In this document: one piece after another, positions 8,798-16,298 of the stretch | How the letters are laid out: each line of letters starts with the position of its first letter | Position numbering within the stretch: position 1 is the stretch's first letter | Assembly (NCBI GenBank): GCA_963721345.1 | Contig: CAVRIT010000001.1 | Coordinates: 1,116,001 to 1,180,000 of the forward strand | Origin: JACDAN01 sp963721345 | Lineage (GTDB): Bacteria > Actinomycetota > Thermoleophilia > Gaiellales > Gaiellaceae | Length of the DNA stretch: 64,000 nucleotides | Reading direction: 5' to 3' | Made by a program: the position numbers and the translations under genes | The notes under the pieces: model-generated | What the model was told of the DNA's origin: nothing | The model's database searches: none | Seen by the model: the letters and a program-made list of their open reading frames with translations, nothing else

Positions 8798-9885
8798 TGC
8801 ACGACGACCCCTGAGCCCTCCTCGACCCGTCCGATCCGACGCAAGAACAGCCGTCGCGCCTCGAACTCCGCCTCGAGCGTCGGGCCCCGCTCGGCCGGGA
8901 TGGAGACGAGCAGTCCGCCGGCGGTCTGCGGGTCGAACGCGAGCGCCTCGAGCGCCACCGGAATCCCGTCCACCTGGACGTGCGGACCGGCGAACTCGCG
9001 ATTCCGCGGATCGCCGCTGGTCCGGACGCCGTGGCGTGCGAGGTCGAGCGCCCCGTCGATCGCCGGGAACCGCTCGGACTCGAGGAGGATCCGAACGCCG
9101 CTCCGGTCGGCCATCTCGTGCGTATGTCCAAGGAGCCCGAACCCGGTGACGTCGGTGACGGCGTTCGGCTCGAGCGGCCGGAGCACGTCGGCCGCGTCCT
9201 TGTTCAGCGTGCGCATCCAGCGAACTGCCCGCTCGAGCTGCTGCGTCCCGGCGTCGCCGCGCTTGTAGCCGGTCATGATCAGGCCCGTCCCGAGCGGCTT
9301 CGTGATGAAGACCGCGTCGCCCGGGCGGGCGCCGCTCTTCGGCCAGAGACCGTCCGGGTGCACCATCCCTACGACGGCGAGCCCGTACTTGGGCTCCTCG
9401 TCACGGATCGTGTGACCGCCGGCGAGCAGCCCTCCCGCTGCTCTTACCTGCTCGGCGGCGGCGGCGAAGATCGCGCCGAGCATCTCCGTCGGGAGCGACT
9501 CCGGAAAGGCGGCGATCGACAGCGCCAGGAGCGGCGAGCCACCCATCGCGAAGACATCGTTCAAGGCGTTCGTCGCGGCGATCGCCCCGTAGTCCGCCGG
9601 ATCGTCCACGACCGGCGGGAAGAAGTCGAGCGTGAAGATCAGCGCCCGTTCGTCGTCGAGCCGGTAGACCGCCGCGTCGTCTGCCGGAGCAAGGCCGACG
9701 AGCAGGTCCTCGGCGTCGACCGGGACGAAGCCGCGCAGGAGCTCCTCCAGCCGGGCGGCGGAGTACTTCGCCGCGCACCCGCCGCAGGACGCGAGATCGG
9801 TGAGCTTGATGGTCTCGAGTTGAGGTTCGATCGCGGCCCTCCTGCGGAAACGGGGAATGCTGCCTAGCTCGTTGTCATTCCGCAA
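8794..9885 (-). CDS. selD: Selenide, water dikinase
   Basis: The product makes selenophosphate from selenide and ATP for selenocysteine or selenouridine synthesis. It belongs to the PurM/SelD fold. The N-terminal active-site segment is SCGGCAAK, with the family Cys and Lys, followed by TLDFFPPVVDDP, NALNDVFAMGG, GGHTIRDEEP, TDVTGFGLLGH and FDPQTAGGLL. The only standard in-frame start is TTG 9885, giving a non-family, arginine-rich first ~20 residues. An AGGAGG site at 9838-9843 lies just ahead of an ATC codon near 9831, so the true start is uncertain. No Sec tRNA, selA, selB or SECIS was found nearby. Confidence 0.88.
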   Translation of the reverse strand: MRNDNELGSIPRFRRRAAIEPQLETIKLTDLASCGGCAAKYSAARLEELLRGFVPVDAEDLLVGLAPADDAAVYRLDDERALIFTLDFFPPVVDDPADYGAIAATNALNDVFAMGGSPLLALSIAAFPESLPTEMLGAIFAAAAEQVRAAGGLLAGGHTIRDEEPKYGLAVVGMVHPDGLWPKSGARPGDAVFITKPLGTGLIMTGYKRGDAGTQQLERAVRWMRTLNKDAADVLRPLEPNAVTDVTGFGLLGHTHEMADRSGVRILLESERFPAIDGALDLARHGVRTSGDPRNREFAGPHVQVDGIPVALEALAFDPQTAGGLLVSIPAERGPTLEAEFEARRLFLRRIGRVEEGSGVVVQ

Positions 9886-9916
9886 CGCCGCGCGTTACGC
9901 CCGCATTCCCCGGCTG

Positions 9917-9948
9917 AAAAAACGGACGGCGGCCAAGGCCGCCGTCCG
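9917..9948 (-). terminator. Intrinsic terminator downstream of the ABC1 kinase gene
   Basis: A perfect 12-bp inverted repeat, CGGACGGCGGCC at 9923-9934 and its complement at 9937-9948, is separated by AA. Six A residues at 9917-9922 become a U tract on the minus strand. It therefore ends transcription coming leftward from the ABC1 gene and separates it from selD. Confidence 0.9.
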
Positions 9949-10001
9949 AGGGGAGAGGATGAGTCGGTGTGGCCCGGAGTTCGGCCTCCGTGCTCCCTCT
10001 C

Positions 10002-11594
10002 CTACAAAGACCCGGGAGTGCGCAAGATCTTCCAAACCATGTAGAGACCGAGCACGGCGGCGATCGTGAAGCCGACTACGGCGATCCCGTCGTTGACGCG
10101 AGCCATCCAGGCCGAGGAGAGCAACAACCCCGCGATGATCACCGCCGCCCCGATGCGGTTGGCGGCCGAGCGCATGGCGGCCTCGAGGTCGCCGAGATCG
10201 GTCGGTGTGATGCCGATCCGGAGCGTCCCGGTCTGCAGACGATCCGCGATCTGGCCGACCCGGCGGGGGAGGCGCGAGAGCGGCCCGAGCTGCGTGAAGG
10301 CGTACCCGGCGAGCTCGGTCGGGGCCAGGCGGCGCTCCGCCTCGCTCAGCATCAGCTCGAGGGCGTCCTCGCGCAGCAGCTCCATCGGGTCGAGCTCGGG
10401 GTCGAGCACCCGGGCGATGGAATCGGCCTGGGCGAGCGTCTTGCCGACCAGCGCGAAGCTCGTCGGGAGGCGAATGGCGTAGTCGACCGCCATGCGCTGT
10501 AGGTCGGCCAGCGCGTCGCCGGCTCGGATGCCGGACAGAGGTCGCCAGTGGTAGCGCGGGAGCTTTCGGTGGAGCTCGGCCACGAACCCCGATTCATCCG
10601 ACTCCAACGTCGTCTGCGAGAGCGAGATGATCAGCGCCGCGACGTCGTCACCGCGGTTCTGCGAAAGGGCGAGCAGGAGCTGGGCGATCCCGCTCCGCGT
10701 GTCGTCGTCGAGGCGCCCGAGCAGGCCGAAGTCCAGCAGCGCAAGGCGGCCCTCGGGCGTGATCAGGACGTTTCCCCGGTGCGGATCGGCGTGGTACACA
10801 CCCTCCGCGGCGACCTGGCGCACGTACGAGCGGAAGAACTCCCGGGCGAGCTGGCTGGCGCGCTCCGAATCGAGACCGTGGTCCGGGCCGACCTTCTCGC
10901 CGCGAATGTGCTCGAGGACAAGCACCTCTTCCGTCACATACGGGTGGATGACCTTCGGAACGAGCAGGTCTTCGCTCTCCCCCACGATCCGAGTGATCAG
11001 CTCGGTGTTGTTGGCCTCCTCGGTGAAGTCGAGCTCGTCCAGGAGGTGTTGCTCGACCTCCTCGGCCAGCGGGGACAGCTGCAACAGCCGCGCGGTGCCC
11101 GACCGCCGCTCGAGGAAGTCGGCAGCCGACCGCAGCAGCTCGAGGTCGAGTTGCGCCTGCTCCAACACGCCCGGCCGTCGCACCTTGACGACGACCTCAC
11201 GCCCGTCGTGGAGAAGCGCCTGATGAATCTGCCCGATCGAGGCGGCAGCGAGCGGCTCCGACTCGATGCTCACGAAGGCATCTCCGGGAAGCGCACGCCG
11301 GATCACCGGCTCGATCTCGCTGAAAGCCACCGGAGGCACCTCGTCGACGAGCCGAGAGAGCTCCTCGATGTAGGCGTCGGGCATCAAGTCAGGCCGCGAA
11401 GAGAGCAACTGTCCGAGCTTGACGAAGGTCGTCCCGAGCTCCTCGAGCGCCAACCGAAACTCACGAGCAGCCTCAGGAGTAGCAGGCCGCTGCCCGGCAA
11501 CTCCGATCTCCCGAAGCACGCGAAGCAAGCTCTTCGACCGCGCGGTCCCCAAAACCTCAAAAGCGCGCGAAAGGCGCTCCCGCCGTCTCCCCAT
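10002..11594 (-). CDS. ABC1/UbiB-family atypical protein kinase
   Basis: This ~530-residue protein has the ABC1 kinase-like core: the KLGQ motif in TTFVKLGQLLSSRPDL, the alanine-rich loop AAASIGQIHQA, the lysine strand VVVKVRRPG, the catalytic-loop segment HADPHRGN and DFGLLG. Two C-terminal hydrophobic helices, split around MARVNDGIA, anchor it to the membrane. In bacteria this family supports quinone biosynthesis or lipid homeostasis. ATG 11594 is preferred over ATG 11603 because GGGAAGG then lies 9 nt upstream instead of touching the start. Transcription ends at the 9917-9948 terminator. Confidence 0.87.
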   Translation of the reverse strand: MGRRRERLSRAFEVLGTARSKSLLRVLREIGVAGQRPATPEAAREFRLALEELGTTFVKLGQLLSSRPDLMPDAYIEELSRLVDEVPPVAFSEIEPVIRRALPGDAFVSIESEPLAAASIGQIHQALLHDGREVVVKVRRPGVLEQAQLDLELLRSAADFLERRSGTARLLQLSPLAEEVEQHLLDELDFTEEANNTELITRIVGESEDLLVPKVIHPYVTEEVLVLEHIRGEKVGPDHGLDSERASQLAREFFRSYVRQVAAEGVYHADPHRGNVLITPEGRLALLDFGLLGRLDDDTRSGIAQLLLALSQNRGDDVAALIISLSQTTLESDESGFVAELHRKLPRYHWRPLSGIRAGDALADLQRMAVDYAIRLPTSFALVGKTLAQADSIARVLDPELDPMELLREDALELMLSEAERRLAPTELAGYAFTQLGPLSRLPRRVGQIADRLQTGTLRIGITPTDLGDLEAAMRSAANRIGAAVIIAGLLLSSAWMARVNDGIAVVGFTIAAVLGLYMVWKILRTPGSL

Positions 11595-11625
11595 AGCGCG
11601 CATCCTTCCCGAACGACGCCAGCCG

Positions 11626-11791
11626 CTGAACGGGCTTTGCCCGTTCAGCCCTCAGACGCAGGAACTCAAGAGCCTGATCGCAGCCCAGCTTCGAGGCCGC
11701 GCACCGCGAAGCGGTGCCCGTGCTTCATACGTTGGCTCGAAGTCGTGAGACTTCGAGCCAGAACGAGCGAAACGCGCGCAGCGCGTTTCGC
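11626..11791 (+). repeat. Four-hairpin composite repeat element, copy 1
   Basis: Four hairpins in order. A: GCTGAACGGGC with loop TTT and its complement (11626-11650). B: CACCGC-GAA-GCGGTG (11702-11716). Then the constant linker CCCGTGCTTCATAC (11717-11730). C: a 12-bp stem with loop GTGA (11733-11760). D: GCGAAACGCGC-GCA-complement (11767-11791). The same order occurs at 14060-14210 and, inverted, at 13797-13949 and 56578-56720. It lies in the gap between the ABC1 gene and the small peptide ORF. The remainder of that gap, 11792-11947, shows nothing I recognise. Confidence 0.75.
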
Positions 11792-11947
11792 GAGACACGC
11801 CGGCTCCCCCCAGAACCATTTTCCTCGTTCGCGCGTCTCTCCTGGGTAGTTCTTCGCGTCCCTGCTGTCCAGACCCCTGCGCAGTCACGCGTTCGCGAAC
11901 CTCTCCCTGGAGCTGCCACGCCGTCGGCAGCACCTGTTCGCGTTGGC

Positions 11948-12052
11948 CTAGCGCCAGTGGAACAGAGTGTCGAAGAAGCCACCACCGCTCACAGCAGCAA
12001 CCACAGCGAGGGCGACGAGAACGAGCAACTTGATGCGGGTGGCGTAATACAG
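11948..12052 (-). CDS. 34-residue hydrophobic peptide ORF downstream of XRE-TPR regulator
   Basis: A short ORF immediately follows the XRE-TPR gene on the same strand. Its ribosome binding site AAGGAGGTGA (12058-12067) is a full complement of the usual 16S 3' end and sits 8 nt before CTG 12052. GTG 12061 and ATT 12058 are also in frame but overlap the site. The peptide has a basic N-terminus (YYATRIK), a hydrophobic stretch at residues 9-22 and an aromatic-rich tail GGGFFDTLFHWR. It could be an exported signalling propeptide or a small membrane protein. The CTG start and expression are unproven; no family is recognised. Confidence 0.5.
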   Translation of the reverse strand: MYYATRIKLLVLVALAVVAAVSGGGFFDTLFHWR

Positions 12053-12070
12053 CGCAATCACCTCCTTCCG

Positions 12071-13420
12071 TTAGAACCTGAAGTCCTGGAGCGCCTCTGC
12101 GGCGCGCCGATAGAGCTGCGCGGCCACCTGGTCTTGACCACGCCGCGCCGCCAGGTCGCCCTTTGCGACCCATGCAGACGCGCGATGAGAGATAGAGGAG
12201 AACTGGTCGAAGCTGCGCTCGGCGGAGTCGAAGGCCTGCTCGGCCTCGTCCAGCCGGCCCTGCTCGAGCAATGAGCGCCCGAGCACGAGCTGCGCGTTGC
12301 CAACCTCGTCGATCACGTCGACGCGGTCGCCGAGGAGCTTCAGGGCCTGGCGAGCCTGCTTCTCGGCGGGCTCGATCTGGCCTGTGCGGAGATGCACCTG
12401 CGCGAGCGACGAGACAGCGCGGGCGGCGTCCGCCTCGCTGCCGTGCTCGAGAAGCAGCTTGAACGACTCGTTGAGCTGGTCGATCGCGTCCTGGGGCTTC
12501 CCGAGGAGGAAGCTCAGCCCGCCGATGTTGTTGAGGATCTTCCCGACGGTCGCCCGCTCGGCCAGTTGGTCGAACTGGGCCTTCGCCTGCTCCGCGTACT
12601 TTCGCGCCAGCACCCACTGCCCCTGGCGCTCGGCCGTGACCGATGCCTGGAAGTAGACGTGTGCGAGAGCGCGCGAGTCGCCGAGGCCTTCCGACAGCTC
12701 GAGCGCACGCTCGAGATCTTCCCGAGCGGCTTCGTAGTCGCGCTGGCGCCGGTAGCACCGCGCGCGCTGGTGGAGGACGTCGGCGCGGAGACGGTCACAA
12801 GGGAGCTCCGAGGACTCGCAGAGCGCGAGCGACTCGTTGAAGAGCCCGATCGCGGTCTGGATGCTCGACAGCTCGACCCGGCAGGCGCCGAGACGGAAGA
12901 GGATTTCCGCGCGGTCGACGTCGGAGAACATCGCGTCCTCGGTCATGCCGCGGGCGCGACTCAGAAGATCGATCGCCCGCTTGACCTCGCCGGTGCGCAT
13001 CAGCGCCCACCCCTCGCCCGAAAGGATGCGAACCTCGAGCTCGGGCGACGCGATACCGAGGACGGCGGGGCGAATGCGCTGGAACTCTGCGAGTGCGTCC
13101 GCGTAGTCGTGGTTCTCGCTCAGCGCCTCTGCGCGCGCGAGAGAAGTCTCGATCCGGCCGCGCTCGTCAGCGGAGACGCCGCTGGCGAGGAAGCCCGGGT
13201 CGACGCCGAGCCGCTGTGCGAGCCACTCGATCGTCTCCTGGGTCGGCCTCGTCTTGCCGCGCTCGATCTGGCTGACGTACTCCTTCGAGAAGCGGTCGCC
13301 CGCAAGGTCCGTCTGCGTCAGGGCGGCGTTGATCCGGAGTGTCCGCAGCCGCTCGCCGAGACCTCCGTTGGGGAGGCGGCCGAGGCGCGGTGTGTTTGCG
13401 GTGTGAATCGCTCGTGTCAA
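12071..13420 (-). CDS. XRE-family transcriptional regulator with TPR sensor domain
   Basis: This 449-residue protein has an XRE helix-turn-helix at about residues 22-77 (LGERLRTLRINAALTQTDLA, then FSKEYVSQIERGKTRPTQET), followed by a long tetratricopeptide array from about residue 95 to the end. The architecture resembles RRNPP peptide-binding regulators such as NprR and PlcR. TTG 13420 is the only reasonable start and has AAGGA 8 nt upstream. The stop is followed within 4 bp by a strong ribosome binding site for the small peptide ORF. A divergent promoter for a structured RNA lies 140-170 bp upstream. The signal it senses is unknown. Confidence 0.85.
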   Translation of the reverse strand: MTRAIHTANTPRLGRLPNGGLGERLRTLRINAALTQTDLAGDRFSKEYVSQIERGKTRPTQETIEWLAQRLGVDPGFLASGVSADERGRIETSLARAEALSENHDYADALAEFQRIRPAVLGIASPELEVRILSGEGWALMRTGEVKRAIDLLSRARGMTEDAMFSDVDRAEILFRLGACRVELSSIQTAIGLFNESLALCESSELPCDRLRADVLHQRARCYRRQRDYEAAREDLERALELSEGLGDSRALAHVYFQASVTAERQGQWVLARKYAEQAKAQFDQLAERATVGKILNNIGGLSFLLGKPQDAIDQLNESFKLLLEHGSEADAARAVSSLAQVHLRTGQIEPAEKQARQALKLLGDRVDVIDEVGNAQLVLGRSLLEQGRLDEAEQAFDSAERSFDQFSSISHRASAWVAKGDLAARRGQDQVAAQLYRRAAEALQDFRF

Positions 13421-13559
13421 GAGGGGAGTCCTTGGGCGGCGTTACGCGACAACTTGACCATACTCGTCCTCCGTACCTCGTGGAATCCCCCAAAAGGGTC
13501 ACGGCTGCTGGGGAAATCGTGTCAACCAAGGGTATACGAAAATCACTTGACCGAGCTAC

Positions 13560-13588
13560 TTGACTTCTTGGGACGAGGGTCGTATAGT
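13560..13588 (+). promoter_or_regulatory. Consensus sigma70-type promoter for the 13.6-kb RNA
   Basis: TTGACT at 13560-13565 and TATAGT at 13583-13588 are separated by exactly 17 bp. Such a near-consensus promoter stands out in this GC-rich window and implies strong expression from about A13595. It points away from the XRE-TPR gene. Confidence 0.8.
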
Positions 13589-13594
13589 CAGTCC

Positions 13595-13781
13595 ACCGAG
13601 CAGCAAGATCCACCCGAAAAGGATTGAGCTGCAAGGTACGGCGCGCCACACATGGTGACGCCCCGGAGGTATTGACTGGGCCGCAGAGTCGAGGCCTCCG
13701 GGCAGTCACCGAGGGAGGTGGGCACGCCGCAAGGAATGGCGAACCCCCGGGGGCCGCAGCCCGGGGGTTCGCTCTTTTTTT
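13595..13781 (+). ncRNA. Candidate structured small RNA, ~187 nt
   Basis: This transcription unit runs from the 13560-13588 promoter to an intrinsic terminator. It holds no convincing ORF; the only ATG with nearby stop reads MVTPRRY. Predicted helices are a 5' hairpin closed by GCAGC (13600-13604) with GCTGC (13628-13632). A nested rod follows: CGGCG (13639-13643) with CGCCG (13725-13729), GGTGAC (13654-13659) with GTCACC (13705-13710), and CCCGGAGG (13662-13669) with CCTCCGGG (13695-13702). No downstream plus-strand gene follows before 16.3 kb, so it is more likely a trans-acting or regulator-linked RNA than a riboswitch. I could not match it to a known class. Confidence 0.6.
13741..13781 (+). 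terminator. Intrinsic terminator of the 13.6-kb RNA
   Basis: An 11-bp perfect stem, GAACCCCCGGG at 13741-13751 with its complement at 13760-13770, is followed by GCTC and seven T residues. It is a strong rho-independent terminator on the plus strand. Confidence 0.92.
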
Positions 13782-13796
13782 GGGGCCTCTGGCCCC

Positions 13797-13949
13797 TCGG
13801 CGCCTGTCGGCGCCGAGTCTGGCGAAAAGTCTCACGACTTTTCGCCAAGGCATGAAGCACGGGCGATCGCTTCGCGATCGCGCGGCCTACTCGCGCTACT
13901 TCACTTCCTTCAACCTGTTCGTGTGTGTACGAGCCGGCAAAGCCGGCTC
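13797..13949 (-). repeat. Four-hairpin composite repeat element, copy 3 (inverted)
   Basis: Read on the minus strand the order is hairpin A (GAGCCGGC-TTT-GCCGGCTC, 13931-13949), hairpin B (CGATCGC-GAA-GCGATCG, 13864-13880), the linker CCCGTGCTTCATGC, hairpin C (12 bp with loop GTGA, 13820-13847) and hairpin D (CTCGGCGCC stem, 13797-13818). Stem sequences differ from the other copies but pairing is kept. It begins just after the small-RNA terminator. The stretch 13950-14059 between this copy and the next shows nothing I recognise. Confidence 0.75.
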
Positions 13950-14059
13950 GTCGGAGCATGTCTTGACGGGATGATTCGTTTCAGTTCCGGCACGAAGTGC
14001 CCTTGACACGATTCGGTGTCCAGAAACCGGGCACCACGCCAACCACGACCTCGCCGCGG

Positions 14060-14210
14060 GGCGGGCTTTGCCCGCCACGCCGCTACGGCTCCTCTTGAAG
14101 GGAGTCAGCAGACCGAAACTGGGCCGCGCAATCGCGAAGCGATTGCCCGTGCTTCATACGGTGGCTCGAAGTCGTGAGACTTCGAGCCAGATAGGCGCCG
14201 CAGGCGCCTA
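14060..14210 (+). repeat. Four-hairpin composite repeat element, copy 2
   Basis: Hairpin A is GGCGGGC-TTT-GCCCGCC (14060-14076). Hairpin B is CAATCGC-GAA-GCGATTG (14129-14145). The linker CCCGTGCTTCATAC (14146-14159) follows, then hairpin C with loop GTGA (14162-14189) and hairpin D TAGGCGCC-GCA-GGCGCCTA (14192-14210). Hairpin D includes the stop codon of the tetR gene. Copies 3 and 2 face each other head to head, as in bacterial interspersed mosaic elements. Confidence 0.75.
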
Positions 14211-14813
14211 GTCGGAGCGGCCGGTCATCCAGAGGCGCCGCGAAGCGAAGATCTTCGGGAAATCGTCCTCGATGATCCCGCCGAGGCGCTTGCTGACCGT
14301 GCCGAGGAGGCCGATCGAGATGAAAATCCACGCTTCGGCGTCCGGATCTCGATCTCGGACGATCCCGCCTCGGTCCTGCGCTTCTCTGATCACCTTCGCG
14401 ACGTAATCGTGCACCTCGCGCATGTGCTTTCGGACGAACCGACGGACTTCAGGGTCGTCGCTGGCGTCCGTGAGTGCCTGAACCCAGAGGTTCACGATCG
14501 CGCCCCGCTTGTCCTTCGCGGACAGGTAGCTCCGGCCCATCACACCCACCCATTGCCCGGAGTCCGGCTCCTCGGCGATGGCCGCCTCCCACATCGCCCT
14601 GCACGCGACCCACGCCTCGGTCAAGCACGCGAGGTAGAGGTCGCGCTTCGACTCGAAGTGGCGATAGAGAATCGGCTCGGTGACGCCGGAGCTGCGGGCG
14701 ATCTCGGCCGTGGTCGCGCCCTGGTAGCCGCACTTCGCGAACATGTGGCAGGCGGTCTCGAGGATGTCGGCCCGGCGCTCCTCGGCGCTCAGGCGGCTCT
14801 TTGCGACGCTCAT
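14208..14813 (-). CDS. TetR-family transcriptional repressor
   Basis: This 201-residue regulator has a TetR N-terminal DNA-binding domain: helix-turn-helix around ATTAEIARSSGVTEPILYRHF at about residues 32-52 and the KRDLYLACL helix after it. The C-terminal ligand and dimer domain is variable. Its start overlaps the end of the MFS exporter gene by 4 bp, so the two are one operon. Two matching 14-bp palindromes in the divergent promoter at 16258-16286 are its likely operators. The inducer is unknown. Confidence 0.9.
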   Translation of the reverse strand: MSVAKSRLSAEERRADILETACHMFAKCGYQGATTAEIARSSGVTEPILYRHFESKRDLYLACLTEAWVACRAMWEAAIAEEPDSGQWVGVMGRSYLSAKDKRGAIVNLWVQALTDASDDPEVRRFVRKHMREVHDYVAKVIREAQDRGGIVRDRDPDAEAWIFISIGLLGTVSKRLGGIIEDDFPKIFASRRLWMTGRSD

Positions 14814-16255
14814 CCGGCGGCCTCCGGCACACCTTCCGGGGCGCCGCCGCGGTCATGGGCCCGGACGAGCGCGAATGAGACAACAGCCCCGACCAACGCG
14901 ATCGCCGCGGAGACGGTCAGCGCTGTCGAGAACGCGTCCACGAAAAGCTCCTTTTGCTGGAAAATCTGAGGCCCTCTCGCCGTTCCGATCTCGTGGGCCA
15001 TGATCGCGCCGATCACGGCGATGCCCATCGAGCCGCCGACTTGCCGGAACGCGTTCAGCACCGCCGACCCGACTCCCGTCTTGTCCACCGGCAGCGCCCG
15101 CATGGCGGCGGCGGCGCTCGGCGTCATCACGAGCGACATCCCGAAGCCGCCGAGCACCATCGCCGGCAGGATCTGCAGGTAGGTCGCGTCCACGCCGAGG
15201 CGCGAGAAAAGTAGGAGCTGGACCGCGATCAGGATCATCCCGCTCGTCATCAGCCACCTGGAGCCGAATCGATCGGAGCTCTTCCCCGCGATGGGCGCGA
15301 CCAGCATGATCAGGATCGTCATCGGCAGGAAGGCGGCGCCGGCCTTGACCGCGGAGTAGCCGAGCACGCCCTGCATGTAGAGCGAGACGAAGAAGAAGAC
15401 GCCGAACATCGCGAGCGCGACGAGCAGCACGGCGAGGTTCGCGCCGGCGAACGTCCCGTTCCGGAAGAGGCTGAGGTCGAGCATCGGGATCCGCTGGTGC
15501 AGCTCCAGCAGGACGAACGAGACGAGCATCACCCCGGCCAGCGCGAACGCGCCGAGGATTCGGCCGGACGTCCAGCCGTAGGTGTTCGCCTCGATGAACC
15601 CGTAGGTCAGCGCGAACAACCCGATCCCTGAGGTGACGAGCCCGGGCAGGTCCAGCCGCTGCTCGTGGGACTCGTCGCGCGACTCGGGGATGAGCAGGAG
15701 GCTCGCGGCGATGCCGATCACGCCGATCGGCACGTTGACGAAGAAGATCCACTCCCAGCTGATGTGATCGGTCAGCAGTCCGCCGATCAGCGGGCCGATC
15801 GCCAGGGCGAGTGCGGAGACACCGGCCCAGATGCCGATCGCCATGCCGCGCTGCCGCGGCGGAAACGTCGCCGCGATGATCGAGAGGGTCGCCGGATTCA
15901 TCAGCGCGGCGCCGGCACCCTGAACGACGCGAGCGGCGATCAGCAGCTCGCCGCTCGCCGCGAAGCCGCAGGCGAGTGACGACAGCGTGAAGATCACGAG
16001 CCCGGCGACGAAGATCAAGCGGCGGCCGAACATGTCGGCGAGCTTCCCGCCGGTGAGCATCAGCGAGGCGAAGGTGAGGGCGTAACCCGTCACGATCCAC
16101 TCGAGCTCGGAAAGATCGACCTGGAGATCAGCCGCGATCGACGGAAGCGCGACGTTGACCACGGTGTTGTCGAGCATGATCATGAAGAGCCCGAACGCAA
16201 CTGCCGCGAGCGTCCACCATTTCCGAGCGTCTTCTGGGATCAGATGCAGCTTCAC
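14810..16255 (-). CDS. DHA2-family (EmrB/QacA-like) MFS drug exporter
   Basis: This 481-residue transporter has about 14 transmembrane helices. Helix 1 carries FMIMLDNTVVNVALPSIAADL, split by the family's conserved LDxTVVNVALP motif, and GGKLADMFGRR is MFS motif A. It should export drugs or other amphiphiles using the proton gradient. GTG 16255 starts close to its own promoter; no strong ribosome binding site is visible. It is co-transcribed with tetR and divergent from an MMPL exporter. Confidence 0.9.
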   Translation of the reverse strand: MKLHLIPEDARKWWTLAAVAFGLFMIMLDNTVVNVALPSIAADLQVDLSELEWIVTGYALTFASLMLTGGKLADMFGRRLIFVAGLVIFTLSSLACGFAASGELLIAARVVQGAGAALMNPATLSIIAATFPPRQRGMAIGIWAGVSALALAIGPLIGGLLTDHISWEWIFFVNVPIGVIGIAASLLLIPESRDESHEQRLDLPGLVTSGIGLFALTYGFIEANTYGWTSGRILGAFALAGVMLVSFVLLELHQRIPMLDLSLFRNGTFAGANLAVLLVALAMFGVFFFVSLYMQGVLGYSAVKAGAAFLPMTILIMLVAPIAGKSSDRFGSRWLMTSGMILIAVQLLLFSRLGVDATYLQILPAMVLGGFGMSLVMTPSAAAAMRALPVDKTGVGSAVLNAFRQVGGSMGIAVIGAIMAHEIGTARGPQIFQQKELFVDAFSTALTVSAAIALVGAVVSFALVRAHDRGGAPEGVPEAAG

Positions 16256-16257
16256 GG

Positions 16258-16286
16258 TTAGTGCGCACTATGTTAGCGACCACTAA
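16258..16286. promoter_or_regulatory. Double TetR operator between divergent exporters
   Basis: Two 14-bp near-palindromes, TTAGTGCGCACTAT (16258-16271) and TTAGCGACCACTAA (16273-16286), each match TTAGTG-N2-CACTAA with one mismatch, and start 15 bp apart. Site 2 overlaps a TAATCT -10-like element (16284-16289) for the MMPL gene; site 1 lies beside TAACAT, a -10-like element for the MFS operon. Binding by the adjacent TetR protein would repress both directions. Confidence 0.7.
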
Positions 16287-16298
16287 TCTTCCAGGTCA

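Noticed and set aside
9951..10003. A tRNA-like or selenocysteine-tRNA-like fold beside selD (7-bp outer stem GGAGAGG/CCTCTCC).
   Set aside because: Only ~55 nt, no T-loop GGTTCGA, no anticodon arm; it is 3' untranslated sequence of the ABC1 gene ahead of its terminator.
11652..12758. Long ORFs over the repeat elements that share peptides such as VLHTLAESRET.
   Set aside because: The shared peptides come from the hairpin repeat in different frames and orientations; no independent gene signal.
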